A stretch of DNA of 7,568 nucleotides from Sulfuricurvum sp. (GCA_024635855.1 JAGXHZ010000016.1:1-7568), one strand, 5' to 3'; shown: positions 1 through 6,817, counted from the first letter of the stretch. Notes: generated by a model from the sequence alone, not told the origin. Translations and numbers: made by a program.

Positions 1-147
1 CAATTTGTCCAATTTGTTGTTTGTCTACACCTTTGATGCTAATAACATTTTTTTCTACCGCAATGGCAACACCAGCAGGAATATCAAAGTTGATATCGTG
101 GCTGAAACCAAGTTGCAAGTTCAAAACATCGCCTTGAACCGCTGCAC
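1..147 (-). other. rplF: Inverted, diverged fragment of rplF (ribosomal protein L6) at the window edge
   Basis: Read on the minus strand from 145 down to 1, this stretch encodes an L6 segment with no stop (starts [17 protein letters not shown], ends VDKQQIGQI). It aligns without gaps to 161-305 on the plus strand, which encodes [17 protein letters not shown] and so on. By my hand count about 28 of 145 bases and 8 of 48 residues differ. Most base changes are silent, so the copy diverged while it was a working gene. The outermost 25 bases (1-25 against 281-305) are identical. Homology stops at about 147-149, where the plus-strand rplF begins. An open frame also runs in plus from base 5 into rplF, but its first 48 residues are only the antisense of this fragment. 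I infer a fold-back chimera between two related strains at a contig end. A true inverted partial duplication is possible but less likely. Confidence 0.85.
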
Positions 148-148
148 A

Positions 149-412
149 GTCGGTTACCGTGCTGCTGTTGAAGGCGCTATTTTGAAACTTCAATTGGGCT
201 TCAGTCATGATATTCTTTTTGATATCCCTGCTGGCGTTGCAATTACCGTTGAGAAAAACGTTATTACCATCAAAGGTACTGACAAACAACAAATTGGACA
301 AATTGCAGCAGTTATTCGTTCATTCCGTCCACCTGAGCCGTATAAAGGCAAAGGTGTTAAATACTCTGATGAGACTATCCTGCGTAAAGCCGGTAAGACA
401 TCTAAGAAATAA
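149..412 (+). CDS. rplF: 50S ribosomal protein L6, 3' part (5' part replaced by the inverted joint)
   Basis: The C-terminal 87 residues of L6 are recognisable, from VGYRAAVEG through the second L6 domain to the usual tail [15 protein letters not shown] and RKAGKTSKK. Full L6 is about 178 residues, so roughly the first half is missing. Homology begins at the Val codon at 149; everything upstream is the inverted fragment, so no genuine start codon is present. L6 binds 23S rRNA near the sarcin-ricin loop and the GTPase-associated centre of the 50S subunit. The stop codon TAA is followed at once by the Shine-Dalgarno AAGGAG of rplR, as expected inside the spc-type ribosomal operon. The reading as L6 is secure. 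Whether the organism's real rplF is intact cannot be judged from this window. Confidence 0.93.
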   Translation, partial: VGYRAAVEGAILKLQLGFSHDILFDIPAGVAITVEKNVITIKGTDKQQIGQIAAVIRSFRPPEPYKGKGVKYSDETILRKAGKTSKK

Positions 413-423
413 GGAGCGATGAT

Positions 424-780
424 ATGACAGGTAAAACACTTAAAATAAAAGCGGCAAAACGTCTCCAACGTAAACGCCGTATTCGCTCTAAAATCTCAGG
501 ATGCGCGACTTTGCCACGTATCTCAGTATTTCGCTCTAACCGCTTTATCAGCGCACAAGCGATTAATGACGAGCAAGGGGTAACTCTTGCAGCCGTACAC
601 TCAAAAACTTTAGGTCTTAAAGCTAACATTGAAAGCGCTGAAAAAGCGGGTGCAGTGTTCGCAAAAACCTTAAAAGATGCTGGGATTAATGAAGTTACGT
701 TCGATCGTAACGGATTTTTGTATCACGGTGTCGTAAAAGCGTTTGCCGAAGCACTTCGTGCAAATGAAATCAAGTTTTAA
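424..780 (+). CDS. rplR: 50S ribosomal protein L18
   Basis: L18 (118 aa, normal family length) binds 5S rRNA and helps anchor it in the central protuberance of the 50S subunit. The N-terminus is rich in Lys/Arg (about residues 4-24, with RLQRKRRIRSKI), as expected for the rRNA-binding tail. It is followed by the LPRISVFRSNRFISAQ strand region and by the hallmark C-terminal block DRNGFLYHGVVKAFAEALR ending in IKF. The start is supported by AAGGAG at about 411-416, which overlaps the rplF stop. The gene sits between rplF and rpsE with short gaps (11 and 10 bases), so it is cotranscribed with them. I see nothing unusual in it. Confidence 0.97.
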   Translation: MTGKTLKIKAAKRLQRKRRIRSKISGCATLPRISVFRSNRFISAQAINDEQGVTLAAVHSKTLGLKANIESAEKAGAVFAKTLKDAGINEVTFDRNGFLYHGVVKAFAEALRANEIKF

Positions 781-790
781 GGGCTGATGA

Positions 791-1234
791 ATGAATCCTA
801 TTAATAGAGAAGAATTTTCAGAAGCGATCGTAAATATCGGTCGTGTAACCAAAGTTGTAAAAGGTGGACGTCGTTTTCGTTTTACCGCACTTGTGGTTGT
901 AGGTAACAAAAAAGGGACTGTCGGTTACGGCGTCTGTAAAGCCAAAGAGGTTCCTGATGCTATTCGTAAAGCGGTAGATGAAGCGTTCAAAAATCTTACA
1001 GTTGTAAAGATCAAAGGGACTACTATCGCTCACGATATCGAAGTAAAATACAACGCAAGTCGTATGTTGCTTAAACCGGCATCTGAAGGTACAGGAGTTA
1101 TCGCCGGCGGCGCTGCTCGTCCTGTTCTTGAACTTGCTGGAATCCAAGACATCTTGACGAAGTCTTTGGGTTCAAACAATCCAAACACCGTGGTTCGTGC
1201 AACAGTTGATGCACTTTCACGTATCAAAGGATAA
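791..1234 (+). CDS. rpsE: 30S ribosomal protein S5
   Basis: S5 (147 aa) is a 30S protein at the mRNA entry side that takes part in decoding accuracy and mRNA unwinding. The N-terminal double-stranded-RNA-binding-like domain is clear (about residues 9-73), with [20 protein letters not shown], the [10 protein letters not shown] loop and [11 protein letters not shown]. The C-terminal domain (about 80-147) carries [18 protein letters not shown] and the helix [15 protein letters not shown]. The start is preceded by AAGGG at 779-783, which overlaps the rplR stop. A near-consecutive ATG at 787 is in another frame and is rejected. The rplO start follows the stop codon after three bases, so the two are probably translationally coupled. 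Confidence 0.97.
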   Translation: MNPINREEFSEAIVNIGRVTKVVKGGRRFRFTALVVVGNKKGTVGYGVCKAKEVPDAIRKAVDEAFKNLTVVKIKGTTIAHDIEVKYNASRMLLKPASEGTGVIAGGAARPVLELAGIQDILTKSLGSNNPNTVVRATVDALSRIKG

Positions 1235-1237
1235 GGT

Positions 1238-1636
1238 ATGGCACTCGAAAATTTAACACCAGCTGCAGGGTCAACACACCCTACAAAACGTCTTGGACGT
1301 GGCGCCGGTAGTGGTACCGGTAAAACTTCTGGTAAAGGACACAAGGGTCAAAAAGCTCGTGGAGGTTACAATGAAAAGCGTAACTTCGAGGGTGGACAAC
1401 AACCTCTTGCTCGCCGTTTGCCAAAAATTGGATTTACGTCTCGTGTCGTAAAACCAACGATCATTAACGTTGAAAAAACAAATGTAATCGCTGAGCTTTC
1501 AGAAATTACAATGGAAACAATCCGTAGCGTACACCGTTTGAAAAAATCGGTCACTCAAGTTAAACTTGTAGGTGCAAGCGCAAAAGATTTAGCATCTAAA
1601 ATCAAAGACGAAAACGTTACAACTACTGGTAACTAA
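1238..1636 (+). CDS. rplO: 50S ribosomal protein L15
   Basis: L15 (132 aa) is a late-assembly 50S protein. The glycine- and lysine-rich extended N-terminus (about residues 19-43, [20 protein letters not shown]) and the block [17 protein letters not shown] (50-66) are diagnostic; the globular C-terminal domain follows. The protein is a little shorter than the roughly 144 residues of E. coli, and the usual Gly-rich C-terminal end is replaced by [13 protein letters not shown] take this as lineage variation, since the frame runs straight into secY. A purine-rich AAGGATAAGG lies just before the ATG and overlaps the end of rpsE. The stop TAA shares its last A with the secY start (TAATG), typical of translational coupling. 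Confidence 0.96.
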   Translation: MALENLTPAAGSTHPTKRLGRGAGSGTGKTSGKGHKGQKARGGYNEKRNFEGGQQPLARRLPKIGFTSRVVKPTIINVEKTNVIAELSEITMETIRSVHRLKKSVTQVKLVGASAKDLASKIKDENVTTTGN

Positions 1637-2898
1637 TGAACCAGCAACTTGTAAACAAGATCTTAATTACGATCGGTTTTCTCTTTATCTTCCGTCTATT
1701 GGCATTCGTGCCGGTACCGGGTGTTGACACAGCGGTTATCGCTTCTTTCTTTGACCAACATCACGCTGATGCATTAGGTCTATTTAACATGTTTAGCGGT
1801 AAAGCCGTAGAACGATTCTCCATTATCTCCCTTGGTATCATGCCTTATATCACCGCATCTATTATTATGGAGCTGTTAGCAGCTACTTTCCCAACTTTAG
1901 CGCAAATGAAAAAAGAGCGTGATGGTATGGTTAAATACATGCAAATTATCCGTTATGCAACCATCGTGATTACCATTGTACAAGCAATCGGTGTGAGTGT
2001 TGGATTGCAAAGTATGACCGGCAAAGATGGTGGAAGTGCTATCTTGGTCGATCACTCAACTTTCATGATGCTTGCTGTTGTTTCTATGTTGGCAGGAACT
2101 ATGCTGTTGATGTGGATTGGTGAGCAAATTACTCAAAGCGGTATCGGTAACGGTGTCTCTTTGATTATTTTTGCCGGTATTGTTTCAGCAATTCCGAGTG
2201 CTATTTCTCAAGCAATTACGATGGTCAATACGGGAGCGATGAGTTTTTTATCTGTTCTCGCGATAGTTGCATTAGTTATTGCAACCGTATTGGTCATTAT
2301 TTACGTAGAGCTTGGTGAACGACGTATTCCGGTCACCTATGCTAAAAAGACAATGCTCCAAAATCAAAACAAACGGGTTATGAACTATATTCCGGTTAAA
2401 GTAAATCTTTCGGGTGTTATTCCTGTTATTTTTGCTTCAGCGATTTTGATGTTTCCAATGACCGTTATGTCAAGTAGTACGAATCCAACGATTCAAGCGA
2501 TTGCGGATGTTCTTAATCCAAATCACTATTTCTTTAACGTGTTACAATTTACGTTTGTTGTATTCTTTGCATTTTTCTATGCATCTATTGTATTTAATGC
2601 AAAAGACATTGCTGACAATCTTAAGCGTCAAGGTGGATTTATCCCCGGTGTTCGCCCAGGGGAATCGACAAAAGCATTTTTGAATGATACTGCGGGTCGT
2701 TTGACCATTTCCGGTGCAATTTATCTTGGATTAGTAGCAACGCTTCCATGGGTTATTGTTAAAGCAATGGGAGTACCTTTCTTCTTTGGAGGGACGGCAG
2801 TTCTTATCGTGGTTCAAGTAGCACTGGATACGATGCGTCGTGTTGAAGCACAAGTGTATACTTCTAAATATCAAACTCTTAGCGCGGTTGGTCTGTAA
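1636..2898 (+). CDS. secY: Sec translocon channel subunit SecY
   Basis: SecY (420 aa) is the ten-helix pore of the SecYEG protein-conducting channel in the inner membrane; with SecA or the ribosome it exports or inserts proteins. Visible marks are the first membrane helix (about 8-27), the plug and second-helix region GLFNMFSGKAVERFSIISLGIMPYITASII (given in two parts: 48-62 and 63-77), the cytoplasmic loop motif GERRIPV (227-233), the SecA/ribosome-contact loop RQGGFIPGVRPG (331-342), and the C-terminal DTMRRVEAQ. The start overlaps the rplO stop by one base and has only a weak Shine-Dalgarno, so reinitiation from rplO is likely. map begins two bases after the stop. Length and motifs are normal for the family. 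Confidence 0.97.
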   Translation: MNQQLVNKILITIGFLFIFRLLAFVPVPGVDTAVIASFFDQHHADALGLFNMFSGKAVERFSIISLGIMPYITASIIMELLAATFPTLAQMKKERDGMVKYMQIIRYATIVITIVQAIGVSVGLQSMTGKDGGSAILVDHSTFMMLAVVSMLAGTMLLMWIGEQITQSGIGNGVSLIIFAGIVSAIPSAISQAITMVNTGAMSFLSVLAIVALVIATVLVIIYVELGERRIPVTYAKKTMLQNQNKRVMNYIPVKVNLSGVIPVIFASAILMFPMTVMSSSTNPTIQAIADVLNPNHYFFNVLQFTFVVFFAFFYASIVFNAKDIADNLKRQGGFIPGVRPGESTKAFLNDTAGRLTISGAIYLGLVATLPWVIVKAMGVPFFFGGTAVLIVVQVALDTMRRVEAQVYTSKYQTLSAVGL

Positions 2899-2900
2899 CT

Positions 2901-3659
2901 ATGGCGATTGCGCTACGTAAAAATGATGAAATAGCCAAACTCCGTGCAGCGAATAAAATCGTTGCAGGGACGTTAGAGCTTTTACGAGAAAATACAAAAG
3001 TGGGTATTTCGTTAAAAGAGTTGGATGCGATGGGTGAAGAGTATATTCGGTCACTCAACGCAAAACCGTCATTTAAGGGTCTTTATGGCTTTCCAAATGC
3101 GGTATGTACTTCTCTTAATAACGTTATTATTCACGGAATACCTACCGATTACCGACTTCAAGAAGGCGATATTATCGGCTTCGATGTCGGTACTCAAAAA
3201 AACGGTTATTTTGGCGATGCTGCCATAACGGTAGGCGTTGGTCAAATTACCAAAGAAGATGAGGCATTGATCGCATGCGCGAAAGATACCCTCTACCACG
3301 CCATTGAGATTATTCAAGACGGAATGCGATTCAAAGAGCTTTCTTATGAGATGGAGAAATTTATCTTAAGCCGTGGCTATGTCCCATTACGCAATTTCTG
3401 TGGACATGGTATCGGAAAAAAGCCTCATGAAGAACCTGAAATCCCAAATTATTTCGATGGAACAAATCCCAAAGCGGGACCAAAGATCAAAAACGGAATG
3501 GTTTTTTGTTTGGAACCGATGATTTGTCAAAAAGACGGTATGTCTAAAATCTTGGCAAATGGTTGGGATGTGGTGAGTGTGGATGAGCTGAGAGGCTCTC
3601 ATTACGAGCATACGGTTGCGATTATCAACGGTAGAGCTGAAATTTTATCAATCACGTAA
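2901..3659 (+). CDS. map: Methionine aminopeptidase, type I
   Basis: This 252-aa cytoplasmic metalloenzyme removes the initiator Met from nascent proteins after deformylation. All expected active-site residues of the pita-bread fold are present: substrate His78 (IIHGIP), metal ligands Asp95 (GFDVG), Asp106 (FGDAA), His169 (CGHGIG), Glu205 (FCLEP) and Glu236 (YEHT), plus His176 (KPHEEP). The spacing matches the E. coli enzyme closely. There is no N-terminal zinc-binding extension, so it is the short bacterial type. It lies two bases after secY with no strong ribosome-binding site, implying coupled translation. Its place between secY and infA is a common arrangement in bacteria. Confidence 0.97.
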   Translation: MAIALRKNDEIAKLRAANKIVAGTLELLRENTKVGISLKELDAMGEEYIRSLNAKPSFKGLYGFPNAVCTSLNNVIIHGIPTDYRLQEGDIIGFDVGTQKNGYFGDAAITVGVGQITKEDEALIACAKDTLYHAIEIIQDGMRFKELSYEMEKFILSRGYVPLRNFCGHGIGKKPHEEPEIPNYFDGTNPKAGPKIKNGMVFCLEPMICQKDGMSKILANGWDVVSVDELRGSHYEHTVAIINGRAEILSIT

Positions 3660-3668
3660 AGGAATTTT

Positions 3669-3887
3669 ATGGCAAAAGATGATGTCATTGAAGTAGACGG
3701 AAAGATTGTTGAAGCGCTACCGAACGCAACGTTTCGTGTGGAGCTTCCAAATGGGCATGTGATCTTATGTCACATCGCTGGAAAAATGCGTATGCACTAT
3801 ATCAAGATCTTACCGGGTGATACGGTTAAACTCGAACTCACCCCTTACAGTCTTGATAAAGGGCGTATTACTTATCGTTACAAGTAA
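3669..3887 (+). CDS. infA: Translation initiation factor IF-1
   Basis: IF-1 (72 aa, the standard length) is a single OB-fold protein that binds the ribosomal A site during initiation together with IF-2 and IF-3. Diagnostic parts are [19 protein letters not shown], the core [20 protein letters not shown], and [19 protein letters not shown] followed by TYRYK at the C-terminus. A Shine-Dalgarno AAAGGA (3658-3663) overlaps the map stop. It is the last gene of the plus-strand operon here. rpmJ, rpsM and the rpoA cluster, which follow infA in many bacteria, are absent; the next gene is convergent. The stop codon lies inside the hairpin at 3882-3907. Confidence 0.98.
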   Translation: MAKDDVIEVDGKIVEALPNATFRVELPNGHVILCHIAGKMRMHYIKILPGDTVKLELTPYSLDKGRITYRYK

Positions 3888-3907
3888 GAACCAAAAGGTT
3901 CTTACTT
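3882..3907. terminator. Perfect hairpin containing the stop codons of convergent infA and ppnP
   Basis: AAGTAAGAACC (3882-3892) and GGTTCTTACTT (3897-3907) are perfect inverted repeats around an AAAA loop. The infA stop TAA (3885-3887) sits in one arm and the ppnP stop TAA (complement of 3902-3904) in the other, each read as AAG TAA. Because the palindrome is symmetric it forms in both transcripts and could end or protect both messages. No clear U-tract follows on either side, so intrinsic termination is uncertain; it may act as an mRNA 3'-end stabiliser or with Rho. Confidence 0.6.
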
Positions 3908-4216
3908 CACAAAACTGCAACAATAATCACTAATTGTCTTAACTTTCAAATGAAATGCACTGTTAGCGGGAACGTCAAAACTTTGAGGTCCTACGATAGT
4001 AATCCATTCTGGTGAATCCGGAAGTTGTATGTCCATTTCTCCACTCATAATTTCCATAATCTCTTTATCGCCTGTGTTAAACGTATATTCGCCCGGCAAC
4101 ATAATCCCCAGAGTTTTCATACTGCCGTCTTCGAAATGAAGCGTTCGGCTCGTTACTTTTCCGTCGAAATAAATATTTGCTTTTTTATCAGCAGTGACAT
4201 TGCTAAATTGTGACAT
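3902..4216 (-). CDS. ppnP: Pyrimidine/purine nucleoside phosphorylase PpnP (DUF1255/YaiE family)
   Basis: This 104-aa protein is a small single-domain cupin of the PpnP/YaiE family. The E. coli member phosphorolyses a broad range of nucleosides to free base and ribose-1-phosphate, feeding nucleotide salvage. Family marks are [14 protein letters not shown] (13-26), [11 protein letters not shown] (36-46), [16 protein letters not shown] (51-66), and the cupin strand [13 protein letters not shown] (80-92). It is soluble with no signal peptide. The start is supported by AAAGGA at about 4222-4227. It follows the 71-aa gene after 27 bases on the same strand, so it may be the last gene of that transcription unit, and it converges on infA. 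Family assignment is confident; substrate range here is by analogy. Confidence 0.93.
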   Translation of the reverse strand: MSQFSNVTADKKANIYFDGKVTSRTLHFEDGSMKTLGIMLPGEYTFNTGDKEIMEIMSGEMDIQLPDSPEWITIVGPQSFDVPANSAFHLKVKTISDYCCSFVK

Positions 4217-4243
4217 TGTGATCCTTTAAAAAATAGTGGAGAA

Positions 4244-4459
4244 TTATAGCGGATTGAGCTCTTTTTTCATATTTTTAGGAAGATGAGCAAAGGGATATTT
4301 TGGATCAATTCTCTCTTCGTCTCCGTCTTTGATGTGAATTTCCAGTGTCATTTCACTTCGGTCAAAATTGATAAGTGTGTAGACTTTATCATCTTCAATG
4401 TACGATAAACGTCTTCCTTGAAGATTCATAAAAGCTCTTTTTTTAGGTCTATATCCCAT
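4244..4459 (-). CDS. Small conserved-looking hypothetical protein (71 aa)
   Basis: I do not recognise a named family. The protein is soluble, with no signal peptide or membrane segment. It starts very basic (GYRPKKRAF), has a middle that looks like alternating beta strands (RRLSYIEDDKVYTLINF, then MTLEIHIKDGDEE), and ends with a short PKNMKKEL tail. That pattern suggests a compact beta domain, perhaps nucleic-acid or protein binding, but this is a guess. Evidence that it is a real gene: a strong Shine-Dalgarno AAGGAGAA (4468-4475) eight bases before the ATG, an 11-base overlap with the end of the cvfB-like gene, and tight packing with ppnP. The overlap suggests coupled translation with the S1-domain protein. 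Confidence 0.75.
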   Translation of the reverse strand: MGYRPKKRAFMNLQGRRLSYIEDDKVYTLINFDRSEMTLEIHIKDGDEERIDPKYPFAHLPKNMKKELNPL

Positions 4460-5297
4460 AAATTCCGTTCTCCTTGATGGTTATTTTTTTTGCATCACTT
4501 AGTTTGGTGAGGGCAGCTTTAAAATTCTTTTTGCTAAGTCCGAACATTTTTTGAATCAATTCCGCGTCGCTTTTGTAGTTGTACGGAAGCATCCCATTAT
4601 TCTTTTTGAGCATTTGAAGAATTTTTTCGCCGGCATCGGTCGATTTTTCTTTTCCCATTTTTTGAAGAGAAAGATCCAATTTACCATCTTCACGGCGTAG
4701 TTTTACAAACCCGCTTTTGATTTGACCTGAGCGAAGAGGCTCAAAAATCTCGTTGGCATAAAGCATTCCCTCGTAGAGGTGATTGACGATGGCTTTGTAC
4801 CCCATAGGTGTTTTGGCAATAATCATAAACTCCACGGGGGTGTTCGGGTAAAAGTCTCTTGGGGCATCGATGAGTGCCGGAGTGATTTTTTCAGTCCCTA
4901 CGAGACGATTCGTCTGCTCATCCAAGATAACCCGTACGATGCGCTTTTCACCCACCTTGAAGGGAACTTTTTGCATCACGCGCGGGACAAAGAGGTCTTT
5001 TGGCAATCCCCAGTTGACAAATGCCCCGATAGGAGTGGTATCGACGACTTCGACGAAGGCGAGTTGATTGACCATTGCTTTTGGCATTACGGTGCTTGCT
5101 ACGGGACGATCTTCGCTGTCGGTATAGACAAACACGTCGATGGTATCGCCGATGTGCATTGTGTCCGTGACGTATTGGTTGGGCAATAGAATATCGCTCT
5201 CATCCAGTGCTCGTAAAAAAAGCCCCGGCGTTGTATCTCTATCGATAGTGAGGATATTTATTTCCCCGATTTTTAGTGTTTCATTCATAAGTGACAT
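4449..5297 (-). CDS. cvfB: CvfB-like RNA-binding protein: S1-type OB domains plus C-terminal winged helix
   Basis: This 282-aa cytoplasmic protein matches the CvfB/YitL plan. It has three S1-like OB-fold segments (about 7-68, 74-137 with FVEVVDTTPIGAFVNWGLPK, and 148-212 with VEFMIIAKTPMGYKAIV), followed by a winged-helix domain (about 222-282, ILQMLKKNNGMLPYN, then a helix pair ending GIYGI). Known members bind RNA and affect virulence-gene expression in Staphylococcus; the role here is inferred to be RNA-related regulation. The open frame extends to a TTG at 5369, but residues encoded there are translated from the REP-like palindrome, so I reject that start. ATG at 5297 (MSLMNETL) or 5288 (MNETL) is more likely, though neither has a good Shine-Dalgarno. 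The gene overlaps the next one by 11 bases. Confidence 0.88.
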   Translation of the reverse strand: MSLMNETLKIGEINILTIDRDTTPGLFLRALDESDILLPNQYVTDTMHIGDTIDVFVYTDSEDRPVASTVMPKAMVNQLAFVEVVDTTPIGAFVNWGLPKDLFVPRVMQKVPFKVGEKRIVRVILDEQTNRLVGTEKITPALIDAPRDFYPNTPVEFMIIAKTPMGYKAIVNHLYEGMLYANEIFEPLRSGQIKSGFVKLRREDGKLDLSLQKMGKEKSTDAGEKILQMLKKNNGMLPYNYKSDAELIQKMFGLSKKNFKAALTKLSDAKKITIKENGIYGI

Positions 5298-5317
5298 TAT
5301 ATCGGGTTTTGGCTTCG

Positions 5318-5361
5318 CGTCATCCCCTCTCCCGTCATCCCGTACTCGATACGGGATCCAG
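5318..5361 (+). repeat. Solitary REP-like palindrome (half-unit) plus a truncated piece
   Basis: The unit CCCGTCATCCCG...GGGATCCAG (5331-5361) has arms CCCGTA (5339-5344) and TACGGG (5350-5355) around CTCGA. A shorter CGTCATCCCC (5318-5327) precedes it and looks like a truncated copy. It lies between the outer-membrane-protein gene, whose stop is at 5366-5368, and the cvfB-like gene, so it would form a hairpin at the 3' end of the upstream minus-strand message. The same consensus recurs at 6871-7503. Confidence 0.85.
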
Positions 5362-5365
5362 CATT

Positions 5366-5878
5366 TCAATACCCAAAAATCATCATAAAAACAGTTGAGT
5401 TATTTTTGAATACTGTTCCGAGTAAATCAGCCTCAGCATATTTGTATTTAACCCCAATGCCCAGTGACTTATAGACGAGATATTCCCCTCCCACTTCATA
5501 CTGTATTCCCGATTCACTATCATCGACACTTTTGATAATTCCGTATCCGATTCCGGCTTTGAGTTTAAGCGGAATATTGTATTGGGAGTGAAACGTGTAT
5601 CCGAGTTTTGCTGTCCCTCCCATCGAGAACATCATGTATTCACGACTGTTTTGAGAGGGAGCGTTCCAGATATTTAGGTCAAATCCTGCACCGTATCCAA
5701 AGCCTAAAGGGGTAGTTTTCATAATATCGATACCGTTGTAAAATCCTCCACGATTGGAGGATTCGATAGTGGAGATGTCATTTGAGGAGTAGCCGATTTG
5801 ATAGCTAAAGAGGTTTCCCTCTCCCGCAATCAGTATCGGGGTTAGTAGGAGAGAAGCGATTGTGAATTTGAGAAACAT
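5366..5878 (-). CDS. Small outer-membrane beta-barrel-like protein with signal peptide
   Basis: I do not recognise a named family. The 170-aa protein has a Sec signal peptide (MFLKFTIASLLLTPILIAG, cleavage near residues 18-20). The mature part is built of amphipathic, Gly/Tyr-rich beta strands separated by turns (FSYQIGYSS, GFGYGAGFDLNIW, GTAKLGYTFH, LKLKAGIGYGIIK, IQYEVGGEYLVY, LGIGVKYKYAEA) and ends in an aromatic residue (MMIFGY), the usual outer-membrane insertion signal. About eight strands are plausible, as in small OmpX/OmpA-type barrels. It starts three bases after the stop of the adhesin-E-like gene and lacks an obvious Shine-Dalgarno, which suggests coupling. It is the last gene of the three-gene operon starting at 6786, and a REP-like hairpin follows directly after its stop. 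Confidence 0.82.
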   Translation of the reverse strand: MFLKFTIASLLLTPILIAGEGNLFSYQIGYSSNDISTIESSNRGGFYNGIDIMKTTPLGFGYGAGFDLNIWNAPSQNSREYMMFSMGGTAKLGYTFHSQYNIPLKLKAGIGYGIIKSVDDSESGIQYEVGGEYLVYKSLGIGVKYKYAEADLLGTVFKNNSTVFMMIFGY

Positions 5879-5881
5879 AGA

Positions 5882-6361
5882 TTATTTCAGATTGTATTTT
5901 TTTATAATTTCTTCCACCACTAGTTCATTTATGGATGATGGATATAATTCTTCCCATTTCCCATCATCTAAAAGCGTAGTAATAGATGAGCCATCACAAT
6001 CCATAAATGTTGAGGGATTAGTTTTTATTTTCATATTAACATAATCTACTGTCCATAGCATCTTTTGATACCCATAATTAGAAAAACCATTAAATTTACT
6101 GAATTTAGCCCTGCCTTTTTCGGATGCTACCCGAATGACCCACACCTTGATTATTTTATTTTTCTTATCAATTTTGATTGTTTCCAAATCAAAAAAATGT
6201 CCTGTTGTGCTTCCATCGCTGCTGGATATACCAATATCAAAAAATCGACTATCTGTAGCCCAATGTCGCTCACTAGAGTTGCATACAGGTTCATCGGCTA
6301 AAGTGCATGTTGATAGTGTTGTAGTTAAAAGTAGCATGGAGATTAGGGTGAGTTTTTTCAT
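5882..6361 (-). CDS. Exported protein resembling the surface-adhesin E family
   Basis: This 159-aa protein has a signal peptide (MKKLTLISMLLLTTTLSTCT, likely cleaved after LA at about residue 22). A lipobox-like LSTC ends at Cys19, but Thr before Cys is atypical, so I favour a soluble periplasmic or surface form. The body recalls surface-adhesin E-like proteins: a Trp near the start (RHWATDS), a FFDLETIKID block (56-65), KVWVIRV (72-78), a WTVDYVNMKIK strand pair, and a closing KWEELYPSSINE. Cys27 and Cys122 could form a disulfide. The start overlaps the stop of the ankyrin gene as ATGA and has AGGAG at 6369-6373. The family call is by pattern only; the binding partner is unknown. Confidence 0.72.
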   Translation of the reverse strand: MKKLTLISMLLLTTTLSTCTLADEPVCNSSERHWATDSRFFDIGISSSDGSTTGHFFDLETIKIDKKNKIIKVWVIRVASEKGRAKFSKFNGFSNYGYQKMLWTVDYVNMKIKTNPSTFMDCDGSSITTLLDDGKWEELYPSSINELVVEEIIKKYNLK

Positions 6362-6786
6362 TGAGAATCTCCTAAGTCACTAAATTTTTTTGCATGATTT
6401 TGTTCCAAGAAAGCGATGAGGTCTTCGATCTCTTGATGGAGGGTTGCATTAGCTGAGCGATTCTTTTCTAATTCTTTGTAGGCTGAGTCCAATGCTGTGA
6501 TTTTAGTAGTTCCAGCATCATAGACCAAATTCACATCTGCACCTTTTTCAATCAAAAGTTGTGCAATCTCTTGCTTGCCTGTTAGGATTAGAGGCGTTCC
6601 ATTTCCTTTGGTCGGTGAGCTAATCACGATAGCATTTACATCAACATCTGGAAACTTATCCATAAGATAGCGAACCTCATTCGTATCGTCTGCATAGCAC
6701 GCACGGACTAAACGAAATTCGGGTTTTTCGTAACCATCATTACCGTGAACTAGCTCAGTGATGTTTTTGTATATAATTTTAACCAT
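6358..6786 (-). CDS. Ankyrin-repeat protein
   Basis: This 142-aa, cytoplasmic-looking protein (no signal peptide) contains about three ankyrin units. The clearest is residues 62-86, NGTPLILTG then QLLIEKGADVN, close to the repeat consensus. A first, weaker unit lies at about 22-52 (LVRACYADDTNEVRYLMDKF) and a degenerate one at about 94-131. Ankyrin repeats mediate protein-protein contacts; no enzymatic domain is attached. The start has AAGAGG (6794-6799) seven bases upstream. It is the first gene of the operon and overlaps the exported-protein gene by four bases, so the binding partner may belong to this envelope system, although this protein itself seems to stay inside the cell. The promoter is at 6818-6848. 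Confidence 0.85.
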   Translation of the reverse strand: MVKIIYKNITELVHGNDGYEKPEFRLVRACYADDTNEVRYLMDKFPDVDVNAIVISSPTKGNGTPLILTGKQEIAQLLIEKGADVNLVYDAGTTKITALDSAYKELEKNRSANATLHQEIEDLIAFLEQNHAKKFSDLGDSQ

Positions 6787-6817
6787 TTCAGAGCCTCTTT
6801 TATGTTAATTTAAGTTT

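Noticed and set aside
5..148. Plus-strand N-terminal 48 residues of a 135-aa open frame leading into L6
   Set aside because: They do not resemble L6 and are the antisense of an inverted rplF segment; only 149-412 is true L6 sequence.
3888..3901. Riboswitch or small RNA between infA and ppnP
   Set aside because: The gap is 14 bases and is fully explained by the stop-codon hairpin.
4779..5189. Plus-strand 136-aa open frame opposite the CvfB-like gene
   Set aside because: Shadow of a well-supported minus-strand gene with recognisable domains; no ribosome-binding site or family resemblance.
6342..6361. Lipoprotein signal (LSTC) in the adhesin-E-like protein
   Set aside because: Thr at the position before Cys is atypical for a lipobox, while a normal signal-peptidase I site follows at about residue 22; I left it as unlikely.
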